A DNA stretch of 64,000 nt, taken from assembly GCA_902761035.1 (NCBI GenBank), contig CACWIW010000001.1, forward strand, positions 33,226 to 97,225, in the 5' to 3' direction. The notes under the pieces are model-generated. The model was not told the origin of the DNA. It saw only the letters and a program-made list of their open reading frames with translations, and searched no databases. Of this stretch, positions 31,726-40,109 are shown in pieces. Origin of the DNA: an uncultured bacterium. Lineage in GTDB: Bacteria; Verrucomicrobiota; Kiritimatiellia; RFP12; UBA1067. The position numbers were made by a program, and so were the translations under genes. Position 1 is the stretch's first letter. Each line of letters starts with the position of its first letter.

Positions 31726-32322
31726 TCAAACCTCCACAAAAGCCTTTATCCGTCTGGTAATACTGGCACACTTGTTTTTGTTGACGATTGTTGGATGGTG
31801 CGCGCAAATCCCCTGAGCTGAAAGTAGTTTCGCCGCAAGAGTTTCGCACTTTGCAAGAAAAGAATCTGTAATTGGGGCAACGACCTTGCTTTTCTTCCCG
31901 TTGCAAATTTCAGAACATTTGTTAAATGCATCTTTCAACGCAAGGATTCCGCGTCGCTCAACATCCAAATACTTATTATCCGACATGGCCATGATCGTCC
32001 ACATCATAAATGCTTTTCGCAGGTTCTTACCATAAAGGCTCTTAAACCCTTCCGGAAGCGTCCGTCCTGCTCGACACACAAAAGCACGAATCAACTCGTC
32101 TATCGGAAGCCTTTGGCTCTGCAGGACAATATACCCAGCAACCTCGAGACCCTTTTCAAAAGCTTCCTCAACCTGCTGCGAAGGACAACCGCAAAATTTC
32201 AATGTATCCTCAAATGCAACATACTCCTCGGGTGAGACGTTTCCATCGAGCCCCGCAATCATCATCGCAATCTGGACAATTGCAATATCCAGGTCAACTG
32301 TCAACGTTTGTTCTTCAAGCAT
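31726..32322 (-). CDS. TerB-like protein (operon A)
   Basis: 198 aa, all-helical. Two acidic motifs typical of TerB domains, IAGLDGNVSPEEYVAFEDTL (about 23-42) and MAMSDNKYLDVERRGILALK (about 120-139), each shaped D-x-x-hydrophobic-xxxE. TerB domains occur in tellurite-resistance and predicted stress or conflict operons, often at the membrane. Start ATG 32322 after AAAGGAACC; the longer upstream frame would run into the small gene and is rejected. Confidence 0.7.
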   Translation of the reverse strand: MLEEQTLTVDLDIAIVQIAMMIAGLDGNVSPEEYVAFEDTLKFCGCPSQQVEEAFEKGLEVAGYIVLQSQRLPIDELIRAFVCRAGRTLPEGFKSLYGKNLRKAFMMWTIMAMSDNKYLDVERRGILALKDAFNKCSEICNGKKSKVVAPITDSFLAKCETLAAKLLSAQGICAHHPTIVNKNKCASITRRIKAFVEV

Positions 32323-32351
32323 TAGTTTGGTTCCTTTCTGTAGCGCACATG

Positions 32352-32561
32352 TTACAGTTTCTCCCACTTGCTCCAGCGGAAACAGGTGCTGGTGCCGCCG
32401 AACTTGCGGCCGTCCCAGGCTCGGCAGTTGACGGCGGGTAGAACTCCACCAATGCGCACAAACTTGGGATCCGCGCCCACGAAAATGAGCTTCCGCGCGC
32501 CGCTCCACCAGCGGCACGTCGCGCACTTTTTCTGCGCTATCGGTATGTCAAGTTGCGCCAT
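32352..32561 (-). CDS. 69-aa four-Cys, Trp-rich protein, copy A (first gene of operon A)
   Basis: C13-x2-C16 plus C46 and C60 could bind one metal ion, and five Trp lie around them (CRWW, RAWDG, CFRWSKW). It differs from copy B (44018-44227) at only three of 69 residues (22, 44, 45). No family recognised. Both copies open an operon behind the same promoter sequence. Weak ribosome site. 29 nt before the TerB-like start. Confidence 0.7.
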   Translation of the reverse strand: MAQLDIPIAQKKCATCRWWSGARKLIFVGADPKFVRIGGVLPAVNCRAWDGRKFGGTSTCFRWSKWEKL

Positions 32562-32750
32562 TGTCGTTTCTTTCGCCTTCTCCGCTCTGCGGTTCCTCAG
32601 CGTTGCGTTGAAGTTTAGCACATCTTTCGCCCGCGCGCAAGCACGAAGGCAAAATGCGCCTCACATTCTCGGTCAGGTACCCAGCCGTTAAATAATGCAT
32701 GCGCAGCAAAATGCCAAGTGTTATGGGAAAAATTAAAAAATCTTGCAAGC
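32562..32750. repeat. Duplicated promoter region, copy A
   Basis: Shared with 44228-44440: GCGTTGAAGTTTAGCAC, CCGCGCGCAAGCACGAAGGC, CCAGCCGTTA and AAGTGTTATGGG occur in the same order and spacing. Confidence 0.75.
32612..32640 (-). promoter_or_regulatory. Promoter of operon A
   Basis: -35 TTGCGC (32635-32640), 17-bp spacer, extended -10 TGCTAAACT (hexamer 32612-32617). The surrounding ~130 bp (to about 32745) are repeated at 44290-44440. Confidence 0.75.
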
Positions 32751-32804
32751 CTTGCATCTGCACCACCTTTGGACACTCCCCCGCCCATATCGGAACGGCG
32801 AGCT

Positions 32805-33782
32805 TTAGCCCTCCCGCACAAGCGCCACGACAATTCCCGCCATAAGCCAAACGCCCCCAACTACGCCCCCTCCATACGACACAAGCGGCACGCAGGTGTG
32901 CAGCATCGGCGGCACAATCCCGAAATACGCCGAATATCCACAGGCCACCATCGACAGAACGAACAATCCCGTTACGGTAACAAACATCTTCTTCGCCGCA
33001 CTCCCCACCTTGCGATAACAGCAAGCCAGTGCCGCCGCGAACATCCCGAATAGCATAAGCACAAGCACATTGAACCACTTCCCGAACACGAGCGCCGCCG
33101 CGAACGGCATGGAATATAAACTACGCCCGGGCATTGACTGCCGTAGTAACACCTCGCCGTTTCCCGAAAACCAATTTGCCTCGCGCATCGCCTCACGAGA
33201 TGCCTCCTGCGCCCATTTGCACAACATCACCTCGTCTGGAGAGGCTTTCTTCACGGACTCGCGGCCAAGGATTCGTGCCATTCCTTCACGGCCATCGAGC
33301 GTCCAGACCGCAAACGCGCCCGCCAACACCACGGCAACCGCCAAAAGCACGCCCAACGCACGGCGACTTTGAAACTTTTCCGCAAGCCACGCCAACAGCA
33401 GCGCCACGACCAATGGACAAAAGACGAGTACATTCACCTGCACCGCCCCTACGTGCGCATAGAGGTTATGGCCCACCTGCGGGGAACAGATCGCGATGAC
33501 GAACAGCGCCAGCCATCCCAAGGCCAGCCACGGCGCAGCCTTCTTCCAGCGACTCCATCCCAAAATCAGCCCAAGCGCGAAAGCCGAAAACCCGATGCCG
33601 AGCCATACGGCCTGACGCTTGAGCATCCAGTGCTCGCCCATCCGCTCCGTGAAGCTTGCCGCATCAGGGCAGCACCACAGAAACACCAGTCCCATGACGC
33701 TTAATCCCGCCAGCGAGAGCACCACGCCCCACGCCCTTCCCGGCATCACCGCCGTCAACCACTTCGCAACTTGCTCTTTCAC
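32805..33782 (-). CDS. Divergent SEDS (FtsW/RodA-like) membrane protein
   Basis: About nine membrane spans. The C-terminal signature GIVPPMLHTCVPLVSYGGGV matches the GxxPxTGxPLPFxSYGG region of SEDS peptidoglycan polymerases, but it is shortened and divergent and the protein is short (about 325 aa against 370-420). Start chosen is GTG 33782 after AAAGGAAAGG; the frame also opens at a GTG at 33824. It sits alone between operons A and B behind sigma-54 promoter C, so it is probably not the housekeeping RodA or FtsW. Role perhaps envelope repair or an altered partner (inference). Confidence 0.65.
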   Translation of the reverse strand: MKEQVAKWLTAVMPGRAWGVVLSLAGLSVMGLVFLWCCPDAASFTERMGEHWMLKRQAVWLGIGFSAFALGLILGWSRWKKAAPWLALGWLALFVIAICSPQVGHNLYAHVGAVQVNVLVFCPLVVALLLAWLAEKFQSRRALGVLLAVAVVLAGAFAVWTLDGREGMARILGRESVKKASPDEVMLCKWAQEASREAMREANWFSGNGEVLLRQSMPGRSLYSMPFAAALVFGKWFNVLVLMLFGMFAAALACCYRKVGSAAKKMFVTVTGLFVLSMVACGYSAYFGIVPPMLHTCVPLVSYGGGVVGGVWLMAGIVVALVREG

Positions 33783-33843
33783 TTTACTTTGCCTTTCCTT
33801 TGGATGTTCTTGCCCGCGATTCACTTGCGGCAGACATCCATAA

Positions 33844-33858
33844 GCAAATCGCGTGCCA
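33844..33858 (-). promoter_or_regulatory. Sigma-54 promoter C
   Basis: TTGGCACGCGATTTGCT: consensus -24/-12, GG and GC ten bases apart. Drives the SEDS-like gene. Confidence 0.75.
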
Positions 33859-33921
33859 AGGCGGGGAATCCCTGAAAATCAAGCTGTTTGGGCAATTCTC
33901 TTACCCGAACCGATCAACTCC

Positions 33922-33939
33922 TGACCACAACACTGGTCA
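33922..33939. promoter_or_regulatory. Palindrome upstream of sigma-54 promoter C
   Basis: TGACCACAACACTGGTCA, arms TGACCA/TGGTCA with a 6-bp spacer, about 78 bp from the -12. Confidence 0.65.
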
Positions 33940-33960
33940 ATCTCTGCCCCTGCCAATATC

Positions 33961-34357
33961 TCGGATCGGCGGGTCCGGGATGGTCTCCGCCAATATCGGA
34001 TAATCACACCCGCATAATAGTCAAACTAGCGTCACGTGGTCGGTAAGGTAAGTTTGAAACTAACGTTTCAATGCGTTCAGGCCAACTGGGGCGCTCTGAG
34101 AGCAATGATGCCAATCAACGTCCCTTATGCAAGCCGGACTTTCTTCTTTTTGAACAATGCCTTCTAAGCACTCCCTTATAACGACCAAATCCTTCACCTG
34201 TAGTCTACTAGAGAAAATACAGAAGAGAAATATCGTTTTATAAAAGACAGGATTCACAAGATTGACTGGATTTCAAGGTAAAAGCATTGCCATAAATCCT
34301 GTAAATCATGTTAATCCTGTCCAAAACTAAGCAATTAAGTCAATCACTCACCCAGTT
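33961..34357. other. Mostly non-coding stretch after operon B
   Basis: Holds a doubtful 65-codon minus-strand ORF (34060-34257, possibly a gene remnant: LQVKDLVVIRECLEGIVQKE) and, at 34250-34325, the widespread spacer words GATTCACAAGATTGACTGGA and ATCCTGTAAATCATGTTAA. Nothing else is supported. Confidence 0.4.
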
Positions 34358-35731
34358 TCATAATAAACTCAAGTAGGCTGGTATCAAGTATTTCTCAATC
34401 CTACAAGGATCGTCCCCAGAGTCGCAATAGGCCTGACATCCCCCGAAGCATTTAGGTAAAAAGACGCACTCCCTGCATTGCAAGCGCAATGGTCTTCTTT
34501 GTAAGCGAGGATCAATAATTTCAGACACATTGTCCAGATTGGCAAATGCCCGCTCGGCATGCCCCACATAGTGTTCACATCCCATGATGTTTCCATAGGT
34601 GTCAATAGTAAAGGCTCGAGGATCAGAATTATGGCAGGAATGCGTTTTCGGGAGAGAATAAAGACGATCAGTCAGCGTAAGCTTTTTTAAGTCTTTAACG
34701 GCATCCAGTAATTTCACCAAATAGTCCCTCTTTTCTTCTGGTCTGAACGAGTCTTTTGTCCCCTCAACAAATGCAGGGTAGTATTGAATCCAGTCATTTC
34801 CCGAATAAAGGTAATCAAGTTCTTTCAGAAGATTGAAAATGTCTATGGCATTATGTTTAGCGATGTTGAGCCTAATGGTGACATGAACCTTGAGATCGGC
34901 CAATTTTCTTATAGCCCTTAAGATTAGATAATAGGTGATCTGCGATTTAGTATTGTATTTTTTAATCTCGTGGTAAACCTTGGCTGTCCCATCCAAAGAG
35001 ATCTGCACGGACTCCAAATGCCATCTTGACACATTTTTCTCGAGTTCGTCCAACCTGAACAGACTTCCATTTGTGATCATAAAAGAAGTGAAAGGGATTT
35101 CGCGAAACGTCATTGCATCGCATATTTCGTCAATCAACGGCGTATTCATTAATGGTTCGCCTCCGAACCATGTAAAATTGACACCGAAGCCCGGATTGTT
35201 GTTCAGGATGAACGCAATTATCTTTTCTGACGAACCTGGCAGCATGTCAACCTGCCCAACCCCGCGTTCATAACAGTACGGACAATTGGCATTGCACCTC
35301 AATGTTGTTGCAACCGTGAGGTTTAGAACACGATCATGTCTCCTCAAGATCAGCTCTGCGCAATCAAGATACCTCCCCAACTCATCAATCTCGACACAAA
35401 CCCACAGTCCGTTTTCCACAAAACTACGTAGAAGTTCAGGCGTGCATTCTTTTTTCCTCTCATATTGCTCATATTCGCATTGCCGCATGCGAACCAATGA
35501 ATTGTACAGCGTGTTATAGACTATGTAGCCTGAGTTCGTATGAACGCAAAAGTTGAATTGCGACGGCTTACATTCCCTTGCCGTCACCTTCGGGGACCAG
35601 TCGACGCAACGTAGCCCCGTCCCTCCCTGCAAAGCAGATAGTACGTCTGAAAGCTGCGTGCCACCGGGCTTGTAAGACATCATAAGCCCTAATGTCACGG
35701 CATTTGCAGAAACGATAATATCCATCGTCAT
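34358..35731 (-). CDS. Radical SAM/SPASM peptide or protein maturase (operon B)
   Basis: CNANCPYCYE (C146, C150, C153) binds the SAM [4Fe-4S] cluster; GGEP (WFGGEPLMN) is the SAM motif. The C-terminal SPASM region has CHNSDPRAFTI, IMGCEHYVGH, CRECVFLPKCFGGCQAYC, enough Cys for auxiliary clusters. Residues 55-125 (CVHTNSGYIVYNTLYNSLV ...) resemble the N-terminal domain of peptide maturases. Such enzymes install thioether, C-C or Cys-derived changes in peptides. Last gene of operon B; 6 nt after a 63-aa protein. Candidate substrates are that protein and the MGGCCEGDCC protein (inference). Confidence 0.88.
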   Translation of the reverse strand: MTMDIIVSANAVTLGLMMSYKPGGTQLSDVLSALQGGTGLRCVDWSPKVTARECKPSQFNFCVHTNSGYIVYNTLYNSLVRMRQCEYEQYERKKECTPELLRSFVENGLWVCVEIDELGRYLDCAELILRRHDRVLNLTVATTLRCNANCPYCYERGVGQVDMLPGSSEKIIAFILNNNPGFGVNFTWFGGEPLMNTPLIDEICDAMTFREIPFTSFMITNGSLFRLDELEKNVSRWHLESVQISLDGTAKVYHEIKKYNTKSQITYYLILRAIRKLADLKVHVTIRLNIAKHNAIDIFNLLKELDYLYSGNDWIQYYPAFVEGTKDSFRPEEKRDYLVKLLDAVKDLKKLTLTDRLYSLPKTHSCHNSDPRAFTIDTYGNIMGCEHYVGHAERAFANLDNVSEIIDPRLQRRPLRLQCRECVFLPKCFGGCQAYCDSGDDPCRIEKYLIPAYLSLL

Positions 35732-35737
35732 CCAACG

Positions 35738-35929
35738 TCAAGCAGACCGAACTTTCTTCTTGTTCTTCTTCTGCTGTTTACTTCGTGCGGAGCAATGCAA
35801 CACACACTCTGCTTCTTCAAGTACGATGTGAGAAAGAACCAATCTAAGGACATCCTCAATGTTCTCCAGTCTCGCGGATATATCCGCAAGCGCATCGAGC
35901 ATTTTCTTTTGCGGTTGGTCTTTGGCCAT
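35738..35929 (-). CDS. 63-aa protein upstream of the radical SAM gene
   Basis: Begins MAKDQPQKKMLDALADISAR, a helix of leader-peptide type, then ECVLHCSARSK with two Cys and a Lys-rich tail (KQQKKNKKKVRSA). The position directly before a SPASM enzyme and the leader-plus-Cys layout suit a precursor or carrier peptide, but the Lys tail is odd for one. The ATG lies 1 nt after the stop of the previous gene. Confidence 0.55.
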   Translation of the reverse strand: MAKDQPQKKMLDALADISARLENIEDVLRLVLSHIVLEEAECVLHCSARSKQQKKNKKKVRSA

Positions 35930-35930
35930 G

Positions 35931-36614
35931 TCATTCCCCTATCTCTGACAGAAACGTTTCGCAAAGCGCACATGTATAAATGCTGTCCATCTGCAATCGT
36001 TGAAACTTCTTGACATCGCGCTTTCTCGCCTGAATCAATGCCTCATACGCTTCGGTTTGCCGCTTGATGGATTGATCAATCTCGTTCAAGCGCGAGGAAA
36101 TCTCTTCACGAATAACGTTTTCTCGTTTCGTTGTTATTGCCCGTATTCGTTCTTTGAGTTCCTCGACCGCCTGCTTTTCAACCCTGTCGCAAAAAGCCTC
36201 GAAATTCTTGCCTCTTTTCTTGTCATCCCGCTCTTCAAGGATGGCCCCCAACTCCTTGTCCGTCTGAACAAGACGCTCATTTAAGCTGCCACTAACATAA
36301 CCAATAACCTGGCAATCTAGTTCGTTGAGCCGATCACCCAAACCGTCCATATCAAGATTAAGGGGTACGCCTCCTAGTTGATTCTGATTCTGCTCCCTCA
36401 ACTGCTGCAAAATATTATCGAAACGGTCTGTAATATAGTGAAACAGGTCTTTCTCCCGCTCATTCCAATACTTGGTCAACTTCTGTTTCATCCCCGCCAG
36501 TTCATTAGCGATCTTCGCCGCATGTGCCTTGTTGTCTGCGGCAACAGAAGTAGAACCGATTGCCGGGCGGCTTGAATACCCGACACAGCAATCGCCTTCA
36601 CAACATCCGCCCAT
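35931..36614 (-). CDS. Coiled-coil protein with N-terminal MGGCCEGDCCVGY
   Basis: Start ATG 36614 after AAGGAGATTGG; the frame overlaps the LpxD-like stop by 17 nt. The first 12 residues hold two CC pairs (GGCCEGDCCVGY), followed by a Ser/Ala-rich linker and about 190 residues of charged helices (EKDLFHYITDRFDNILQQLR, VEKQAVEELKERIRAITTKR), then CALC near the end. No known family. The di-cysteine head could be a metal site, a lipidation or crosslink site, or a substrate for the SPASM enzyme two genes on. 227 aa. Confidence 0.6.
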   Translation of the reverse strand: MGGCCEGDCCVGYSSRPAIGSTSVAADNKAHAAKIANELAGMKQKLTKYWNEREKDLFHYITDRFDNILQQLREQNQNQLGGVPLNLDMDGLGDRLNELDCQVIGYVSGSLNERLVQTDKELGAILEERDDKKRGKNFEAFCDRVEKQAVEELKERIRAITTKRENVIREEISSRLNEIDQSIKRQTEAYEALIQARKRDVKKFQRLQMDSIYTCALCETFLSEIGE

Positions 36615-37545
36615 ATCCAATCTCCTTGCTTGTATGGAACAATTCTGCCATTCTTTTCAGGTCGGCGCCGTGTTCCAAAGCGGGCGAACCTGAAACCGCA
36701 TGGTCGTCGTCAACATCCCTTGCGACACCAGAACGAGCAAACACAGTAGCACGATTCCCTATGCGGACTCCGTTTCTAATTCCAACTTGCCCGTAGATTG
36801 TGACTTGATTCCCGATCACGACGTCTCCTGCGATTCCTGTCTGTGAAACGATAAAACAATCTTCCCCGATTCGCGTATCATGGCCTACATCTATGAGATT
36901 TCCCAAGATTGTGTTTCTGCCCACACATGTATCTGCAAGCAGTCCTCTCTGGATCGAGACATTGTTCCCGACATTCACCTGATCCGCTATGCGCACCCCG
37001 CCTACGCCACAAAACAAAGATTGCCCACCATCGCTAAAACGGTAAAAGGCGTTTGACCCTATGCAGCAATTAGCCCCAATCGTCACATTGTCACCGATGA
37101 CAACACCCGACAATATCTCGGTATGCGCACCTATAACGCAATTTTCACCGATGCGAACATTATCATGAACAATGCAACCAATCCCCAAAATGCAATTTGC
37201 CCCCACATTGCTACCGGGGCTAACATGGTAACCAAGATGGGAAAAGGGAACCGACGAAGGTCTGCCGTAATCAGGGCAAACACCCGCTTCAACCAACACC
37301 TTTGCCACCTTCACTACCGCCACGGAGATGGGGTCATGGGAGAATATAAAGGTCTTAGGTGAGAAATCAACGACGGGCAGAGACAAGACCACATCTGAAA
37401 GCGTCTTTGCAATCTCGTTTCGATGCGACACGACGGCGATTTCTCCCGGCTTAGACTCTCGCGCATACGAAATACCGGAAACGATGTGATCATTGCGTCC
37501 TGATATCTCATAGCCTGTTCGCCTTGCTATCTCACTAGCCTTCAT
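36598..37545 (-). CDS. LpxD-like hexapeptide acyltransferase (operon B)
   Basis: Left-handed beta-helix of hexapeptide repeats (IGENCVIGAHTEIL, VVIGDNVTIGANC) after an N-terminal domain like the uridine-binding domain of LpxD (VSGISYARESKPGEIAVVS). The His expected for catalysis is in IDVGHDTRIG, followed by the LpxD-like SQTGIAGDVVIGN. LpxD adds the second acyl chain in lipid A synthesis. Placement inside a GTPase/radical SAM operon, not with lpx genes, suggests a specialised acyltransferase. 315 aa. Its start overlaps the GTPase 4 stop by 11 nt. Confidence 0.75.
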   Translation of the reverse strand: MKASEIARRTGYEISGRNDHIVSGISYARESKPGEIAVVSHRNEIAKTLSDVVLSLPVVDFSPKTFIFSHDPISVAVVKVAKVLVEAGVCPDYGRPSSVPFSHLGYHVSPGSNVGANCILGIGCIVHDNVRIGENCVIGAHTEILSGVVIGDNVTIGANCCIGSNAFYRFSDGGQSLFCGVGGVRIADQVNVGNNVSIQRGLLADTCVGRNTILGNLIDVGHDTRIGEDCFIVSQTGIAGDVVIGNQVTIYGQVGIRNGVRIGNRATVFARSGVARDVDDDHAVSGSPALEHGADLKRMAELFHTSKEIGYGRML

Positions 37546-39115
37546 CCCCATCCTTTTTTTCAGATTTCCTATCCAGTATCATCAGCGCTTTCTTCATTGT
37601 CTCTTGTGTCGCATTTTCGGCCGCTTTCAAAGCATGGATCAATATTCCCTTAGCCGATTCCAAATCCTCCTTGTTCTTTTGTTGTACTTTCAATTCTTTC
37701 CTTATGTTCTTAACGCTCCCCTGGGAGGCTTCGACTTGCTTGCGTTGCAACGACATCTTTTCTTCTCCAATCCGTCTCAGGATATGGAGAATCCGCCCAT
37801 AGAGACTCTTAATATCCTGATTCAACAACGCCTTGTAATTCCTGGCCAGCACAAATGTAATTCTTTCCATTATCTTTCGCACATTCGCCTTCTTGACGAA
37901 AAGAGGAATGTTCTGATCAATGTCGGTCGGCTCCAGATCCAATTTGATGGAAAATATCATCAGCTGTTTGAATATTACCGATTGATGCTTCTCTTGATCT
38001 GGCAGCAATAGAAAATCCCTGCATAGATTATGGATATAGGCTGAAGAGTACATGATATTAGTACGTGCGTCTTGCAGCGTGTCGAAAAAGCCAGGGCCTA
38101 CGAGCTGCGACTCGAAATATGCAGTTTGCTTTTTCCAGTCCTCATCCGGGCTGTTCAAAGCATCCCAATGCGTCGCTATAACATGTACCTTGTTTTTGTT
38201 ATGCGCTGAAAAAGAAAACACGGATGCGATCGTCTCGATCTCCTCCCTGTGGATTTTCTGGGCATCGACACATACGAAAACGACATTCGCTCGTTTAATG
38301 TATTCTCTCGTAATGTCCGAACGATATCCAACGGGATCCGAAAGTCCCGGTGTGTCAACGAAAACGATGTCCCTAGGAAAATCGGCGGGAAGGGTTGATA
38401 TGCCGACCTCTATTTCTTTCACGAAATAATGTTCGGCATATCTGGAGGACGACCATCTCGTGAGGTTTTCCTTGATTTCACCATTTGGCAACGATAGCGA
38501 TACGTCTTCATGTCCAAGCCACTTGTCTTTTATGGCGTCCGCATTCAATGCCTTGTATTCCTCTAGGAATTTATCTGCCGATGCCGTACAAGACTTCCAT
38601 AGTTTAGCCCACTCAGACCGAGAATAAAAACTGACTTTAACATAGTCCTGCGGGCTATGTCGAAACTTAGTCAATGCCGCCGTTTCCGGCGTCACTTCTA
38701 CAGATGCGTAATCGCTGCCGAGGAGGGCATTGATAAGCGTCGATTTACCTGTCTTGATCGTCCCAACGAATGCAATCTGGAATTCCGGTTTACTGCACAT
38801 CGAGACAAAGCGAGCCATATCCTCCAATATATTAGAGTTACCCCGCATTTCTTTTAGCTCAGGAACATCTAAGAGCGCCCTAAGCCGTTCAATCTTCGCT
38901 ATGAAAAGATCTACGGTATCATCCCAAAGGATTCTGGCGTGCGGAACATGTTGAAGATTTTCCAATATCCTCATCATCTTGAATTGCGGAAGCTGATAGA
39001 GTTCCGGATCGTCTATCATATCCGTTTGAAGGAAACTACCGCATGTGTGGCAAAAATAACTCTCCTCGCTACTTGAACTTCCGCACTTACCGCATTTAAT
39101 GCTTTTTTCCGTCAT
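37535..39115 (-). CDS. Dynamin-like GTPase 4 with zinc-ribbon N-terminus (operon B)
   Basis: 526 aa. A zinc ribbon at 8-25 (CGKC ... CHTCG), then G1 GTIKTGKST (118-126), G3 DTPGLS (about 235), G4 THWD (about 295). C-terminal helices form a long coiled coil (EEKMSLQRKQVEASQGSVKN ...) with no membrane span. Only 26 nt from the upstream gene. It is the GTPase of operon B, a counterpart to the three in operon A. Confidence 0.82.
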   Translation of the reverse strand: MTEKSIKCGKCGSSSSEESYFCHTCGSFLQTDMIDDPELYQLPQFKMMRILENLQHVPHARILWDDTVDLFIAKIERLRALLDVPELKEMRGNSNILEDMARFVSMCSKPEFQIAFVGTIKTGKSTLINALLGSDYASVEVTPETAALTKFRHSPQDYVKVSFYSRSEWAKLWKSCTASADKFLEEYKALNADAIKDKWLGHEDVSLSLPNGEIKENLTRWSSSRYAEHYFVKEIEVGISTLPADFPRDIVFVDTPGLSDPVGYRSDITREYIKRANVVFVCVDAQKIHREEIETIASVFSFSAHNKNKVHVIATHWDALNSPDEDWKKQTAYFESQLVGPGFFDTLQDARTNIMYSSAYIHNLCRDFLLLPDQEKHQSVIFKQLMIFSIKLDLEPTDIDQNIPLFVKKANVRKIMERITFVLARNYKALLNQDIKSLYGRILHILRRIGEEKMSLQRKQVEASQGSVKNIRKELKVQQKNKEDLESAKGILIHALKAAENATQETMKKALMILDRKSEKKDGDEG

Positions 39116-39141
39116 GGCTATGCCTCCTAACGCTTGTCAAA

Positions 39142-40065
39142 CTAAAATAAAAGTTCTTTGCTAACAACGTCATTGATCACGTCTCCACCATATTTGACTA
39201 ACTCTTCTCCCGTAACGGTATATGAGCAAAGGTTAAAATTTGATTTCATGATTTTTCCATCGCAATAAAAATAGCTAATGCCGTCGAAGTTCACGCCGTA
39301 CTCGTCAATCAGTAATTCCTTTCTCAGCCTCATTTTCTCTTCCACACTTTTGAGGATTTTGGACAAGGGTATGGAACGAAGGAATTTCCCAGTACGATTT
39401 AGGGACTCATTGAGCTTCTCGTCTTCATTTTCTATAAGAATCATCAAGAGCGCCCCCCCTGATTTCAGCTCATATTCCTGATGCAAACATTTCTCTGTCT
39501 GAAGTAAAGCATCATTAATGCAACCTACCTGATAACGAACACTAGGTAACTTGTCTATTGGCTTTAACTTAAACTCGTCTTTCACTTTTTCGAATATGGA
39601 AATCTGATTTTTCTCCAGCAACATGAGGAAAATTCTCTGCTCCAGACTGAAATCTAATGAGCTCCTCAACTGGAACGATAGCTCATTGGCAGACGATGCG
39701 GATTTAAGAATATGCTGTAAAGTGCCTTGAAAAATATGGATGTCCGAATCCGCGAACTCTTTTTCTCGTGATAACAGCGAAAGCTGCTTGAGAGTCCACC
39801 TGCTCAAGGGCACATCTTTACCTCGTGCAAGTCTGAAGGGGAAACTGTCCATAAGTTCATCGTCATCGGAAAGGAAAAGCATATCGTAGACGTCACCGTC
39901 CTCAACTTGATTGTCCTTCTTCCACTCGTCCCAATATGTCTTGGCTGTATCTGCCGAGTATGAAACCCAGCGCTGGCCGAAAACCGTAACAGCCGTCAGT
40001 TTTCCGTGCGAAAGATCCCACTGTGAGATTTTCCCTTTGTGCAATACGAACAAAGATTGCGACAT
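39142..40065 (-). CDS. Unknown protein of operon B
   Basis: Start ATG 40065 after AAAAGGAAAGAGCAA. 307 aa. Opens with beta-rich SLFVLHKGKISQWDLSHGKL and an acidic loop LFLSDDDELMD, continues mostly helical, and ends with a second beta stretch (YGVNFDGISYFYCDGKIMKS). No domain recognised, no membrane segment. Encoded directly before GTPase 4, so a dedicated partner is likely (inference). Confidence 0.6.
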   Translation of the reverse strand: MSQSLFVLHKGKISQWDLSHGKLTAVTVFGQRWVSYSADTAKTYWDEWKKDNQVEDGDVYDMLFLSDDDELMDSFPFRLARGKDVPLSRWTLKQLSLLSREKEFADSDIHIFQGTLQHILKSASSANELSFQLRSSLDFSLEQRIFLMLLEKNQISIFEKVKDEFKLKPIDKLPSVRYQVGCINDALLQTEKCLHQEYELKSGGALLMILIENEDEKLNESLNRTGKFLRSIPLSKILKSVEEKMRLRKELLIDEYGVNFDGISYFYCDGKIMKSNFNLCSYTVTGEELVKYGGDVINDVVSKELLF

Positions 40066-40109
40066 TTGCTCTTTCCTTTTAAAACTTCTAAAGCCTAATA
40101 ACCGCCTAG

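Larger units (their letters stand above)
33797..33960. repeat. ~150-bp promoter-leader repeat, copy 2
   Basis: Matches 25381-25530: leader stem-loop (33801-33840), sigma-54 promoter, GGGCAATTCT spacer and palindrome, ending in a REP-like CGGATCGGCGGG. Confidence 0.75.

Noticed and set aside
32548..33078. 176-codon minus ORF overlapping the SEDS-like gene
   Set aside because: Out of frame with the membrane protein and covers the operon A promoter.
34060..34257. 65-codon minus ORF after operon B
   Set aside because: Its start lies in widespread spacer DNA and no ribosome site is seen; kept only as a possible remnant.
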